A stretch of 8,626 nt of DNA from contig JAEWOZ010000053.1 in the NCBI GenBank assembly GCA_023399505.1, positions 1 to 8,626 of the forward strand, given 5' to 3'. Under the pieces are notes generated by a model. It was not told the DNA's origin. It saw only the letters and a list, made by a program, of their open reading frames with translations, and did no database searches. This document shows, piece after piece, positions 1 through 6,093 of this stretch. Origin of the DNA: Fusobacteriota bacterium (GTDB taxonomy: Bacteria; Fusobacteriota; Fusobacteriia; Bac17; JAEWOZ01). Made by a program: the position numbers and the translations under genes. Every line of letters begins with the position of its first letter. Within the stretch, counting starts at the first letter, position 1.

Positions 1-528
1 TTTGATAATCCTGATAAGAAAACTAAGAACAAAATAATGTTTACTTATAGCATAGTAGAAGAGATGCTAAATTATTTAAAAGATATAACAAGAAAGAGTA
101 GTAACAAAGTAAATATAAACATAATAAGTCAGATAGATAATGATTATGAGTTGTATGGACATATAAAGATAATAAGATCCATAATAAACCATTTCTTAAC
201 ATATATGTATGACAGAGTTATAAAGCATAATATAGAATCAACGATAACAATAATAACAAGCTTAGAAGAGGGTAAGTTAAAGTTAGATGCTAAAGTAGAA
301 GGGATAAGCATAGAATTAGAAAAGCTAAGAAAAGAATACAATAGTGAGGTACATAAAGTATTGCTAAATAGTACAAGAAGTAAGTTAGAACTAAAATCTA
401 ATGAGAACAATATAGAAATAGTATATCTATTAAATGTACTAACAAAAGAAGAGAAGAAAAGATTTAATATCAAGCACCTTGAATATGATGATGAGTATGA
501 AGTAAATGAGACCTCTGAAGATATTTAA
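1..528 (+). CDS. C-terminal part of a sensor-kinase-like protein with a degenerate HATPase domain (5' end outside window)
   Basis: The reading frame is open from base 1 to the TAA at 526-528, giving 175 visible residues. The ATG at 37 has no ribosome binding site in front and the frame continues upstream of it, so I read this as the end of a longer gene. The layout follows a GHKL/HATPase_c fold: a helix and strand resembling the start of the domain (EEMLNYLKDI, then VNINIIS), a helix in the N-box position (HIKIIRSIINHFLTYMYDRV), two strands (STITIITSLEEGKLKLDAKV), a helix (VHKVLLNSTRSKLEL) and a last strand (IEIVYLLNVL). The ATP-binding features are missing: the second N-box Asn is replaced, the DxGxG motif reads VEGIS, and no G2 box or ATP lid is seen. 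If the fold is right, this would be a pseudokinase or protein-binding module. The tail is acidic. The fold assignment comes from pattern only, and an unrelated alpha/beta protein is possible. A terminator follows directly. Confidence 0.6.
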   Translation, partial: FDNPDKKTKNKIMFTYSIVEEMLNYLKDITRKSSNKVNINIISQIDNDYELYGHIKIIRSIINHFLTYMYDRVIKHNIESTITIITSLEEGKLKLDAKVEGISIELEKLRKEYNSEVHKVLLNSTRSKLELKSNENNIEIVYLLNVLTKEEKKRFNIKHLEYDDEYEVNETSEDI

Positions 529-562
529 AAAAAGAGAAATTTTTAAATCATTTCTCTTTTTT
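528..562 (+). terminator. Intrinsic terminator overlapping the stop codon of the first gene
   Basis: The arms at 528-540 (AAAAAAGAGAAAT) and 550-562 (ATTTCTCTTTTTT) are perfectly complementary over 13 bp around a 9-base loop. The left arm begins on the last base of the TAA stop. The T run forms the end of the right arm and more T-rich sequence follows. The A run on the other side means it could also work in reverse. Confidence 0.8.
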
Positions 563-618
563 ATTGCTTTTTTATTTGTAAAATTTACATTAAATGGCCT
601 TCATTTAATTATTTAAAT

Positions 619-648
619 GTTTTTAAAACAAGAAAAGAGAAGTATAAT
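619..648 (+). promoter_or_regulatory. Putative promoter of the ankyrin gene
   Basis: A perfect -10 hexamer TATAAT lies at 643-648. The best -35 candidate is a weak TGTTTT at 619-624 with an 18-base spacer. Transcription would begin near 655, giving a leader of about 65 bases before the ATG at 722. It lies downstream of the preceding terminator, so the ankyrin gene is probably its own transcription unit. In DNA this AT-rich a TATAAT can occur by chance. Confidence 0.45.
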
Positions 649-708
649 ATAAGATGTATTATAAATATGGTAAGATATGATATTAAAAATATACTATGAG
701 TGCCTAAA

Positions 709-715
709 AAGGAGG
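709..715 (+). promoter_or_regulatory. Ribosome binding site that decides the ankyrin gene start
   Basis: AAGGAGG sits 6 bases before the ATG at 722. This is the strongest Shine-Dalgarno match in the window. It favours 722 over the in-frame upstream ATG at 677, which has no such site and would put charged residues before the hydrophobic signal. Confidence 0.85.
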
Positions 716-721
716 CGAAAA

Positions 722-1801
722 ATGTTAAGAATAATTTTGCCAATTTTACTAACAGTTTGTTGTAATAAGAGCACTATTAAAATAAATTTTTATAACAAAG
801 GAATAAACGAGAACTTTATTAAATTTTGTAAAGATGGAGATAAAAATAAAGTAATAAAGTTATTAGATGAAGATATCGACGTTAATGTCAAAAACCAAGA
901 AAATAAAGCGCCTATACACTATGCTACAATGTATGGATGGGAAGATGTGACAAGAGCTCTTATAGAAAAGGGAGCTAATATTTATATAAAGGATAAGGAA
1001 GATCAATCACCTTTAAGTTATGCTATATTATTCGAAAATAATAGGGTAATAAAATTGTTAATTGCAAATGGTGCAGATATCAATTTCAAAGATAATGAAG
1101 GTAATACACCATTAATGTCAGCTATAATTAGAAATAAAGAAAGCTTAGCTAAACTACTTATAAAATCAGGAGCAAGTGTTACTGATAAAGCTAATAATAT
1201 GAAAACTGCCTTAATTTATGCTATTGAAGAGGGATATGTAGAGATAATACAGATGATATTAATGAAAGATGATGAGTCTGAATTAAGATATAAAGAAGAA
1301 ATAGATAAATTAACAAAAGAGAGATATGATATTAATTTTAGAGATGGAGGAGGGAATATATCGCTAATAATAGCATCTTCTAAAGGTGAATTAGAAATAG
1401 TAAAAACATTACTAGAAAAAGGTGCTGATGTTAATAGTAAAAATAATAATGGAATTAGTTCATTAATGGTTTCTTCAAGATTAGGATATAAAAAGATAGT
1501 AAAATTATTGATAGAAAAAGGTGCAAATATTAATGATAAAGATATAAATAATTATACTGCACTGATTCATACCTTTGATAATGTTCAACTTGATTCAAAA
1601 CTTACAGAAGTAATAAAAATACTTATAGAAAAAGGGTGTGATTATAATAATTCTAGTAACACTCAGAGTTTAATTTTATTTTACGCCTCAAAACACCAAA
1701 ATTTGGAAATAATGGAAATATTATCGAAAAAAGGAATGGACATAGCTAGCTACGGTGGAAGAGCTTTAGTAAACGCTTTGGTAAAAGGAGATTTTCTATA
1801 G
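722..1801 (+). CDS. Ankyrin-repeat putative lipoprotein, N-terminal part of a frameshifted gene
   Basis: From the ATG at 722 the product is 359 residues. It opens with a short signal-like stretch (MLRIILPILLTVCC), one Arg followed by a hydrophobic core and a Cys at 13 or 14. This resembles a lipobox, but with Val at -1, which is unusual. Ankyrin repeats follow from about residue 31: roughly 31-61, 62-94, 95-127, 128-160, 161-211, 212-244, 245-277, 278-314 and 315-346, with a broken one from 347. They show the family pattern of a TPL/TAL-like turn, a helix pair ending in VIKLLIEKGA and a DIN-type hairpin. The 161-211 repeat carries a charged insert (about 183-202). Ankyrin repeats bind proteins; no partner is evident here. 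Reading stops at TAG 1799-1801 in the middle of a repeat, while the repeat continues in the -1 frame, so this is the front of a protein of about 635 residues. A truncated but expressed protein is possible. Confidence 0.85.
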   Translation: MLRIILPILLTVCCNKSTIKINFYNKGINENFIKFCKDGDKNKVIKLLDEDIDVNVKNQENKAPIHYATMYGWEDVTRALIEKGANIYIKDKEDQSPLSYAILFENNRVIKLLIANGADINFKDNEGNTPLMSAIIRNKESLAKLLIKSGASVTDKANNMKTALIYAIEEGYVEIIQMILMKDDESELRYKEEIDKLTKERYDINFRDGGGNISLIIASSKGELEIVKTLLEKGADVNSKNNNGISSLMVSSRLGYKKIVKLLIEKGANINDKDINNYTALIHTFDNVQLDSKLTEVIKILIEKGCDYNNSSNTQSLILFYASKHQNLEIMEILSKKGMDIASYGGRALVNALVKGDFL

Positions 1802-2133
1802 CAAATTTTCTCATTGAAAGAGGAGCAACTATTAATGATAAAAATGAAAATAATTGGGCTTTGCTTATTAGTAGTCTAAATAATATTAGGTTCAATCAAA
1901 AAATTAATAAACTTGTAAAAATACTAATAGAAAAGGAAATTAATTCTAATACTTCATATGATATTCAAATTTTACTTTTATCTTATGCTTCAAAAAAAGG
2001 AGATTTAGATACAATAGAAATATTATTGAAAAAAGGAATAGATATTTCTATTTATGCTGAAGAAGCTTTATTAAATGCTTCAATAAATGGACATTATCAT
2101 ATAGTGAATTTTCTTATAGAGAATGGATTAAGT
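1529..2133 (+). repeat. Tandem 101-codon ankyrin module (two copies)
   Basis: Copy A (1529-1830, 302 bp) and copy B (1831-2133, 303 bp) lie head to tail, and each encodes three ankyrin repeats. Both begin INDK and then show matching landmarks: VIKILIEK / LVKILIEK, YASK, EILSKKGMDI / EILLKKGIDI, and IANFLIERG / IVNFLIENG. With one base restored in copy A, the two align over 101 residues without gaps at nearly half identity (my hand count). This indicates an old segmental duplication of a three-repeat block rather than a recent one. Confidence 0.85.
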
Positions 2134-2628
2134 GTAGATAATAAGGATGGTATAGAGGCTTTGAATAGTGCTTTAAAATATGGTCACATAGACATTGTAA
2201 AAATATTATTAGAAAAAGGAGTTGATATTAATAATAAAGATGAATTTAACATCTATATTACATTGGAAGCTGCTATAGAAAGCAGCAACGTTGAACTAGT
2301 AAAATTATTGGTAGAGAATGGAGCAAATATTTACAATAATTATATCAATCAAATTTCCCCATTGATGTACATAGCTAAACACCTCAGAGAATGTAATGAA
2401 GAATTTTATAGAGAAAAATATAAAGAGATGTCATACATTATAATAAGGAAGATGGCAGATGATTATATAAAATTGTTTATAAGTTTGAATAAAAATATAG
2501 AAACGCCTCAAAAAGCAAAGGATAAAATGAACAATTATATCAAGTTATTATATTCTTTACAAAATTTACCCGATAAGATATTTTTAGGAATTATTAAACA
2601 TTTATATGAAGTAGAAGAGATATCTTAA
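1795..2628 (+). pseudogene. Out-of-frame C-terminal half of the ankyrin-repeat gene
   Basis: This frame continues the ankyrin array of the gene starting at 722. It picks up at IANFLIERGA right after the break and runs through about five more repeats: WALLISSLNN to NTSYD, IQILLLSYAS to ISIYA, EALLNASING to VDNKD, IEALNSALKY to NNKDE, and a last one ending near GANIYNN. A non-ankyrin helical tail of about 90 residues follows (from about SPLMYIAKHL to EVEEIS). No ATG with a ribosome binding site lies near the front. The first candidate start is a TTG at 1861 without a Shine-Dalgarno, so independent translation is unlikely. One extra T in the run at 1792-1795 would join the halves into one frame of about 635 codons. 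The break could be a real mutation, a sequencing or assembly error in a T run, or recoding. The stop is TAA at 2626-2628. Confidence 0.8.
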
Positions 2629-2646
2629 GATATTTAATCAACTAGG

Positions 2647-2679
2647 AAAGAGAAATCTTATAATACTTCTTTTTATTTT
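2647..2679 (+). terminator. Probable terminator after the ankyrin gene
   Basis: Arms at 2647-2656 (AAAGAGAAAT) and 2665-2674 (ACTTCTTTTT) pair over 10 positions with one mismatch and one G-T wobble. The loop is 8 bases and a T-rich tail runs to 2679. It is weaker than the other two terminators in the window. The left arm repeats the decamer found in the terminator at 531-540. Confidence 0.5.
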
Positions 2680-2712
2680 CAAATAACTTTAAATCATCGT
2701 AATGAAACTGTA

Positions 2713-2751
2713 TATCATATATTTAAAGATCTTCCTTTTAAATATATGATA
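2713..2751. repeat. Perfect 15-bp inverted repeat before miaA
   Basis: TATCATATATTTAAA at 2713-2727 is the exact reverse complement of TTTAAATATATGATA at 2737-2751, with a 9-base spacer (GATCTTCCT). There is no T run after either arm, so it does not look like an ordinary terminator. The right arm overlaps the putative miaA extended -10 at 2747-2755. This would suit an operator or a transcript hairpin, though neither is shown. Confidence 0.7.
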
Positions 2752-2755
2752 AAAT
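2747..2755 (+). promoter_or_regulatory. Putative extended -10 promoter of miaA-lgt
   Basis: TGATAAAAT at 2747-2755 fits the extended -10 form TGnTAnAAT-like, with TAAAAT as the hexamer. A second candidate, TACAAT, lies at 2755-2760. No good -35 is visible at 16-18 bases. Either would start transcription about 30-40 bases before the miaA ATG. Confidence 0.4.
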
Positions 2756-2800
2756 ACAATTAAGTAACTTTTATAGAAAGATTATTAATCAGAAAATAAA

Positions 2801-3691
2801 ATGATAAAAGTAATAATTTATGGCCCTACAGCAGTAGGCAAAACTTCATTATCCTTATCTTTAGCCAAGAAATTAAATGCTGAAATTATATCAGCTGATT
2901 CAATGCAAGTTTATAAATATATGAACATTGGTACTGCAAAGATAAAAGATAATCAAAAAGAGGGAATAACTCATCATTTAATAGATATTTTAGAACCTAA
3001 TGAAAAATTTAACGTCTCTATGTTCGTAGAAAATGTTGAAAATATTTTGAAAGATTTGAAAAATAGAGGGAAGAATGCTATAATAGTCGGCGGAACAGCA
3101 CTTTATATTAGAGCTTTATTAAATGGACTTTCAGAAGCTCCTTCTAGTGATTTAAAAATAAGAGAAGAGTTAATGAAAAAAGATAAAGAAGAACTTCATA
3201 AAGAATTATTGAAGATTGATCCTGAAGCTTTAGAGAAAATACCTTTAAATAACAAGATAAGATTAGCAAGAGCTTTAGAAGTTTATTATATTTCAGGTAA
3301 AAAGTTTTCTTCATATAATCAAGATTATTCAAAGAAAATTAAAAATGATTTTTATAAATATTTTATCTTTTTAGATAGAGAGACACTTTATGAAAGAATA
3401 AATGAGAGAGTCAATTTAATGATAAAGGAAGGTCTAATAGAAGAAGCTAAATTTTTATACAATAAGTATGGAGAAATTGAAGCAATTGGTTATAAAGAGT
3501 TATTTAGCTACTTTAAAAATGAAACTTCATTAGAATTTTCCATAAATGAGATAAAAAAACATAGCCGTAATTATGCTAAAAGGCAGCTTACATGGCTAAA
3601 TAATATGAAGGATTTTAAGCTTATAAATGTTGAAAAAGAAGATCCTTTAAGTTACATATTAGAAGATATTAAAAATAAAATGGAGGAATAA
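2801..3691 (+). CDS. miaA: tRNA dimethylallyltransferase MiaA
   Basis: MiaA transfers a dimethylallyl group from DMAPP to N6 of adenosine 37 in tRNAs that read codons starting with U, which steadies codon pairing. The product is 296 residues, a usual length. Family landmarks are all present: the P-loop GPTAVGKTS (8-16), SADSMQVY with the catalytic-region Asp33 (31-38), GGTALYI (97-103), the helical insertion domain, EAIGYKE (227-233) and RNYAKRQLTWL (256-266). The ATG at 2801 is fixed because the P-loop begins 7 residues later, as in homologues. No Shine-Dalgarno is visible upstream, so initiation may rely on the AT-rich unstructured leader. The stop shares a base with the lgt start. Confidence 0.98.
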   Translation: MIKVIIYGPTAVGKTSLSLSLAKKLNAEIISADSMQVYKYMNIGTAKIKDNQKEGITHHLIDILEPNEKFNVSMFVENVENILKDLKNRGKNAIIVGGTALYIRALLNGLSEAPSSDLKIREELMKKDKEELHKELLKIDPEALEKIPLNNKIRLARALEVYYISGKKFSSYNQDYSKKIKNDFYKYFIFLDRETLYERINERVNLMIKEGLIEEAKFLYNKYGEIEAIGYKELFSYFKNETSLEFSINEIKKHSRNYAKRQLTWLNNMKDFKLINVEKEDPLSYILEDIKNKMEE

Positions 3692-4551
3692 TGGGACCAG
3701 ATGCATTTACTTTATTTGGATTTCCTATAAAGTATTATAGTTTAATGTATATCTTAGCACTTCTAGTTGCTATAAGAGTAGGAAAATATGAAGCTAAAAA
3801 ATATGGAATAGCCCCAAAATTAATAGAAGAGGCTGGAACATGGGTTATATTTTCAGGAATTATTGGAGCAAGAATAACCTATATTATAGGTGAATGGAGC
3901 TATTATAAAGATAATCTAATAGAAATAATAGCAATATGGAGAGGTATTAGAGGATTAGCAATTCATGGTGGTATTTTAGGCGCTGCAATAGGTATTTTAC
4001 TTTTCTCAAGAAAATATAAAATATCAGTATGGAGAATATTTGATATAGCAGTAGCTCCTACTTTATTAGGACAAGCTTTTGGAAGAATAGGAAATCTTAT
4101 GAACGGAGAAGCTCACGGAGTTCCTACTTTTACACCTTTAAAAGTTTTATTAAAAAGTAATTTTAGTCAATGGTGGCTTGTAAATAAAGATAAAGTGGAT
4201 TTAAATTTGAAAGAATTAGTTCCTTGGGGAATAGTATTTCCTCCAGGTACACCAGCAGGTGATGAATTTCCTAACATTCCAGTTCATCCTACAATGATAT
4301 ATGAGATGATTTTAAACGTTATTGGTGCCGCGTTACTTTTCTTCTATTTTAGAAAAAAAGATATGCCTTCAGGTTACTTAGCTGCAATATATATGATAAT
4401 GTATGCAGTTATTAGAACTATTGTTACAATATTTAGAGCAGATGAATGGTTTGTCTATGGTATTAATGTTTCAATATTGTTTAATATCTTATTCGTTATG
4501 ATTGCTTTAGCAGTATTTTATGTAAGAAGAGGAAGCAAAGAGAGACTTTAG
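3691..4551 (+). CDS. lgt: Prolipoprotein diacylglyceryl transferase Lgt
   Basis: Lgt is the inner-membrane enzyme that moves diacylglycerol from phosphatidylglycerol onto the lipobox Cys of prolipoproteins, the first step of lipoprotein maturation. The product is 286 residues with several hydrophobic segments (about 12-30, 50-66, 92-105, 118-130, 205-220, 228-246, 258-277). Key motifs are IHGG (91-94, the essential His at 92), the signature GRIGNLMNGEAHG (131-143), and PVHPTMIYE (197-205). Arg242 and Arg249 lie near the position of the C-terminal essential Arg. About 50 residues separate the signature from PVHPT (146-196), a longer insert than in the E. coli type and, as I recall, like fusobacterial Lgt. 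The start overlaps the miaA stop as TAATG. A GGAGG at 3682-3686 inside miaA lies 4 bases before it, which points to translational coupling. The ankyrin putative lipoprotein upstream would be a substrate if its lipobox is real. Confidence 0.98.
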   Translation: MGPDAFTLFGFPIKYYSLMYILALLVAIRVGKYEAKKYGIAPKLIEEAGTWVIFSGIIGARITYIIGEWSYYKDNLIEIIAIWRGIRGLAIHGGILGAAIGILLFSRKYKISVWRIFDIAVAPTLLGQAFGRIGNLMNGEAHGVPTFTPLKVLLKSNFSQWWLVNKDKVDLNLKELVPWGIVFPPGTPAGDEFPNIPVHPTMIYEMILNVIGAALLFFYFRKKDMPSGYLAAIYMIMYAVIRTIVTIFRADEWFVYGINVSILFNILFVMIALAVFYVRRGSKERL

Positions 4552-4562
4552 TCTCTTTTTTT
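4537..4562 (+). terminator. Terminator overlapping the end of lgt
   Basis: AAAGAGAGAC (4537-4546) pairs with GTCTCTTTTT (4551-4560) over 10 bp with one G-T wobble and a 4-base loop TTTA, followed by more T to 4562. The TAG stop of lgt (4549-4551) lies in the loop and right arm. It separates miaA-lgt from rmuC-clpB. Confidence 0.85.
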
Positions 4563-4585
4563 ATACTAAAAATAAAAATTGTTTT

Positions 4586-4614
4586 TTTACTTTTGACTCT
4601 TGCTATGCTATAAT
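4586..4614 (+). promoter_or_regulatory. Promoter of rmuC-clpB with an extended -10
   Basis: TGCTATAAT at 4606-4614 is a perfect extended -10. TTTACT at 4586-4591 gives a 4-of-6 -35 match at a 17-base spacer. Transcription would begin near 4621, leaving a leader of about 20 bases with AAGGG (4627-4631) 8 bases before the rmuC ATG. It is a housekeeping-type promoter, and no heat-shock operator is seen around it. Confidence 0.75.
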
Positions 4615-4639
4615 TAAAAGAAAACCAAGGGTTAGGTAA

Positions 4640-6091
4640 ATGTTAGATTATAGAGTAAGTTTATTATTTTTAGTTATTATTTTTATTGCAATTTTTTTAG
4701 TTTTAGTGAAATTTTTATTAGAAAAACTTTTAATAAATTTTCTTGATAAAATTGCAAAAGAGAGTAAAACTTCAAAAGAAGAATTTATAAATGCTTATAA
4801 GGTTAATTCGGAGCATTTAATAGAAAGAATAAAAGATTTAAGTGATTCCAATAACAAATTTGAATTGAGAGTTATTTCAAATTTTGAAAATCTTTTCAGT
4901 AGAATTATTGATAATTTCTCATCATTTAATAAAGGGATAGATGAAAAAATAAATATTTTAAATAATATTATATCTGATAATTCATTCAAAAATAGAGAAG
5001 AACTTTCAAAGTCCCTTTTCTCTTTCAAAGACTCTATAAATTCAAGTATTATAGAAATATCAAAAGTTCAACAAAAACAATTAGCTGATTTTTCAAGCCA
5101 ATTATCTAATCTAACAGAAAGTAATAAAATAAATCTAGATAAAATGAGAGATTCTATTCAAACTCAACTTTCTTCTTTACAATCTGATAATAACAAAGAA
5201 TTAGAAAAAATGAGGGAAGTTGTAAATGAAAAGCTACATTCTACTTTAGAAAAAAGATTAGGTGACTCTTTTAAAATAGTAAGTGATAGATTAGAAATAG
5301 TTCATAAAGGTCTAGGAGAGATGCAGACTTTAGCTTCTGGAGTAGGAGATTTAAAAAAAATCTTAACTAATGTTAAAACTAGAGGTACTTGGGGAGAAAT
5401 ACAATTAGAAAATATTTTAACTCAAATACTAACTACAGAACAATTTGAAAAAAACTTTGCTGTTAATAAGAATAGCGCTGAGAGAGTTGAATTTGCAATA
5501 AAGATACCTAATAATGAAAAAGAGTATTTATTCCTTCCTATAGACTCTAAGTTTCCTTTAGAAGATTACCATAGATTTTCAAATTTAGAAGAGGGTCAAG
5601 ATGGAAACGATCTTCTTAAACAGTTAGAATCTCGTATAAAATTTGAAGCTAAAAGTATAAAAGAAAAATATATTAAACCTCCTATTACAACAGATTTTGC
5701 AATTTTATTTTTACCTACTGAAGGCTTATATGCTGAAATAGTTAAACGCCCTGGACTGTTCGAAACTCTACAGAATGAATATAGAGTTATTGTAGCAGGT
5801 CCTTGGACTTTAGCTGCTATATTAAATAGCCTAAGAATAGGTTTTAGAACTTTAGCAATTGAAAAGAGAACTGGTGAAGTTTGGAAATTATTAGGAGATA
5901 TAAAGGGCGAATTCACTAAATTTGGCGATCTTCTAGATAAAACTCATAAAAAACTTGCAGAAGCAAGTGACGCAATTGAGGGAGCATCTAAAAGAAGCAG
6001 AAAAATAGAAAAAAAATTAAATAACGTAGAAATACTACCTGGGCAAGAAATTTTAGTTGAATTCAATGAGCCTATGGATGGAGTTAATTAA
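4640..6091 (+). CDS. rmuC: DNA recombination protein RmuC homologue
   Basis: RmuC family proteins have a PD-(D/E)XK-like nuclease fold. In E. coli rmuC limits inversion between short inverted repeats; the reaction itself is not well defined. The product is 483 residues: an N-terminal membrane anchor (about 7-33), a long charged region likely to be coiled coil (about 35-240) and the conserved RmuC domain (about 245-430). The domain shows RGTWGEIQLENIL (248-260), FLPIDSKFPLEDYHRF (298-313), DFAILFLPTEGLYAEI (352-367) and AGPWTLAAILNSLR (386-399). A second predicted helical stretch (430-462) follows. This order matches the family. The ATG at 4640 is preferred because the anchor begins at once and AAGGG lies 8 bases upstream. 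The protein is expected to be membrane-tethered with its nuclease-like domain in the cytoplasm. clpB follows after 2 bases. Confidence 0.95.
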   Translation: MLDYRVSLLFLVIIFIAIFLVLVKFLLEKLLINFLDKIAKESKTSKEEFINAYKVNSEHLIERIKDLSDSNNKFELRVISNFENLFSRIIDNFSSFNKGIDEKINILNNIISDNSFKNREELSKSLFSFKDSINSSIIEISKVQQKQLADFSSQLSNLTESNKINLDKMRDSIQTQLSSLQSDNNKELEKMREVVNEKLHSTLEKRLGDSFKIVSDRLEIVHKGLGEMQTLASGVGDLKKILTNVKTRGTWGEIQLENILTQILTTEQFEKNFAVNKNSAERVEFAIKIPNNEKEYLFLPIDSKFPLEDYHRFSNLEEGQDGNDLLKQLESRIKFEAKSIKEKYIKPPITTDFAILFLPTEGLYAEIVKRPGLFETLQNEYRVIVAGPWTLAAILNSLRIGFRTLAIEKRTGEVWKLLGDIKGEFTKFGDLLDKTHKKLAEASDAIEGASKRSRKIEKKLNNVEILPGQEILVEFNEPMDGVN

Positions 6092-6093
6092 AG

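Noticed and set aside
144..473. Minus-strand open frames within the first gene, and similar ones within miaA, rmuC and clpB
   Set aside because: They lie opposite well-supported coding frames, lack ribosome binding sites and recognisable domains, and arise from the skewed codon composition.
677..721. Upstream in-frame ATG for the ankyrin gene at 677
   Set aside because: It has no ribosome binding site and would add 15 residues with KRRRK before the hydrophobic signal. AAGGAGG at 709-715 clearly serves the ATG at 722.
529..721. tRNA, small RNA or CRISPR-like structure in the intergenic gaps (also 2629-2800 and 4552-4639)
   Set aside because: No cloverleaf, no regularly spaced direct repeats and no known riboswitch pattern could be seen; the gaps are accounted for by terminators, promoters and the inverted repeat.
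1819..1879. AAGAGGAG followed by ATG at 1835 as a restart for the C-terminal half
   Set aside because: The ATG is in the wrong frame and yields only about 14 codons before TAA.
1861..2628. Independent gene starting at TTG 1861
   Set aside because: There is no Shine-Dalgarno, it would start inside an ankyrin repeat, and the frame upstream to 1795 continues the same repeat array. It is the tail of the frameshifted gene.
2620..2633. 14-bp palindrome ATATCTTAAGATAT at the end of the ankyrin gene
   Set aside because: It has no loop and no T tail, sits on the stop codon, and is easily reached by chance in such AT-rich sequence.
4593..4598. TTGACT as the -35 of the rmuC promoter
   Set aside because: It leaves only 10 bases to the TATAAT at 4609, too short for a sigma-70 type promoter. 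TTTACT at 4586-4591 fits with 17.
4552..4639. CIRCE or other heat-shock operator before rmuC-clpB
   Set aside because: I looked for the TTAGCACTC / GAGTGCTAA arms and for CtsR-type direct repeats and saw none.
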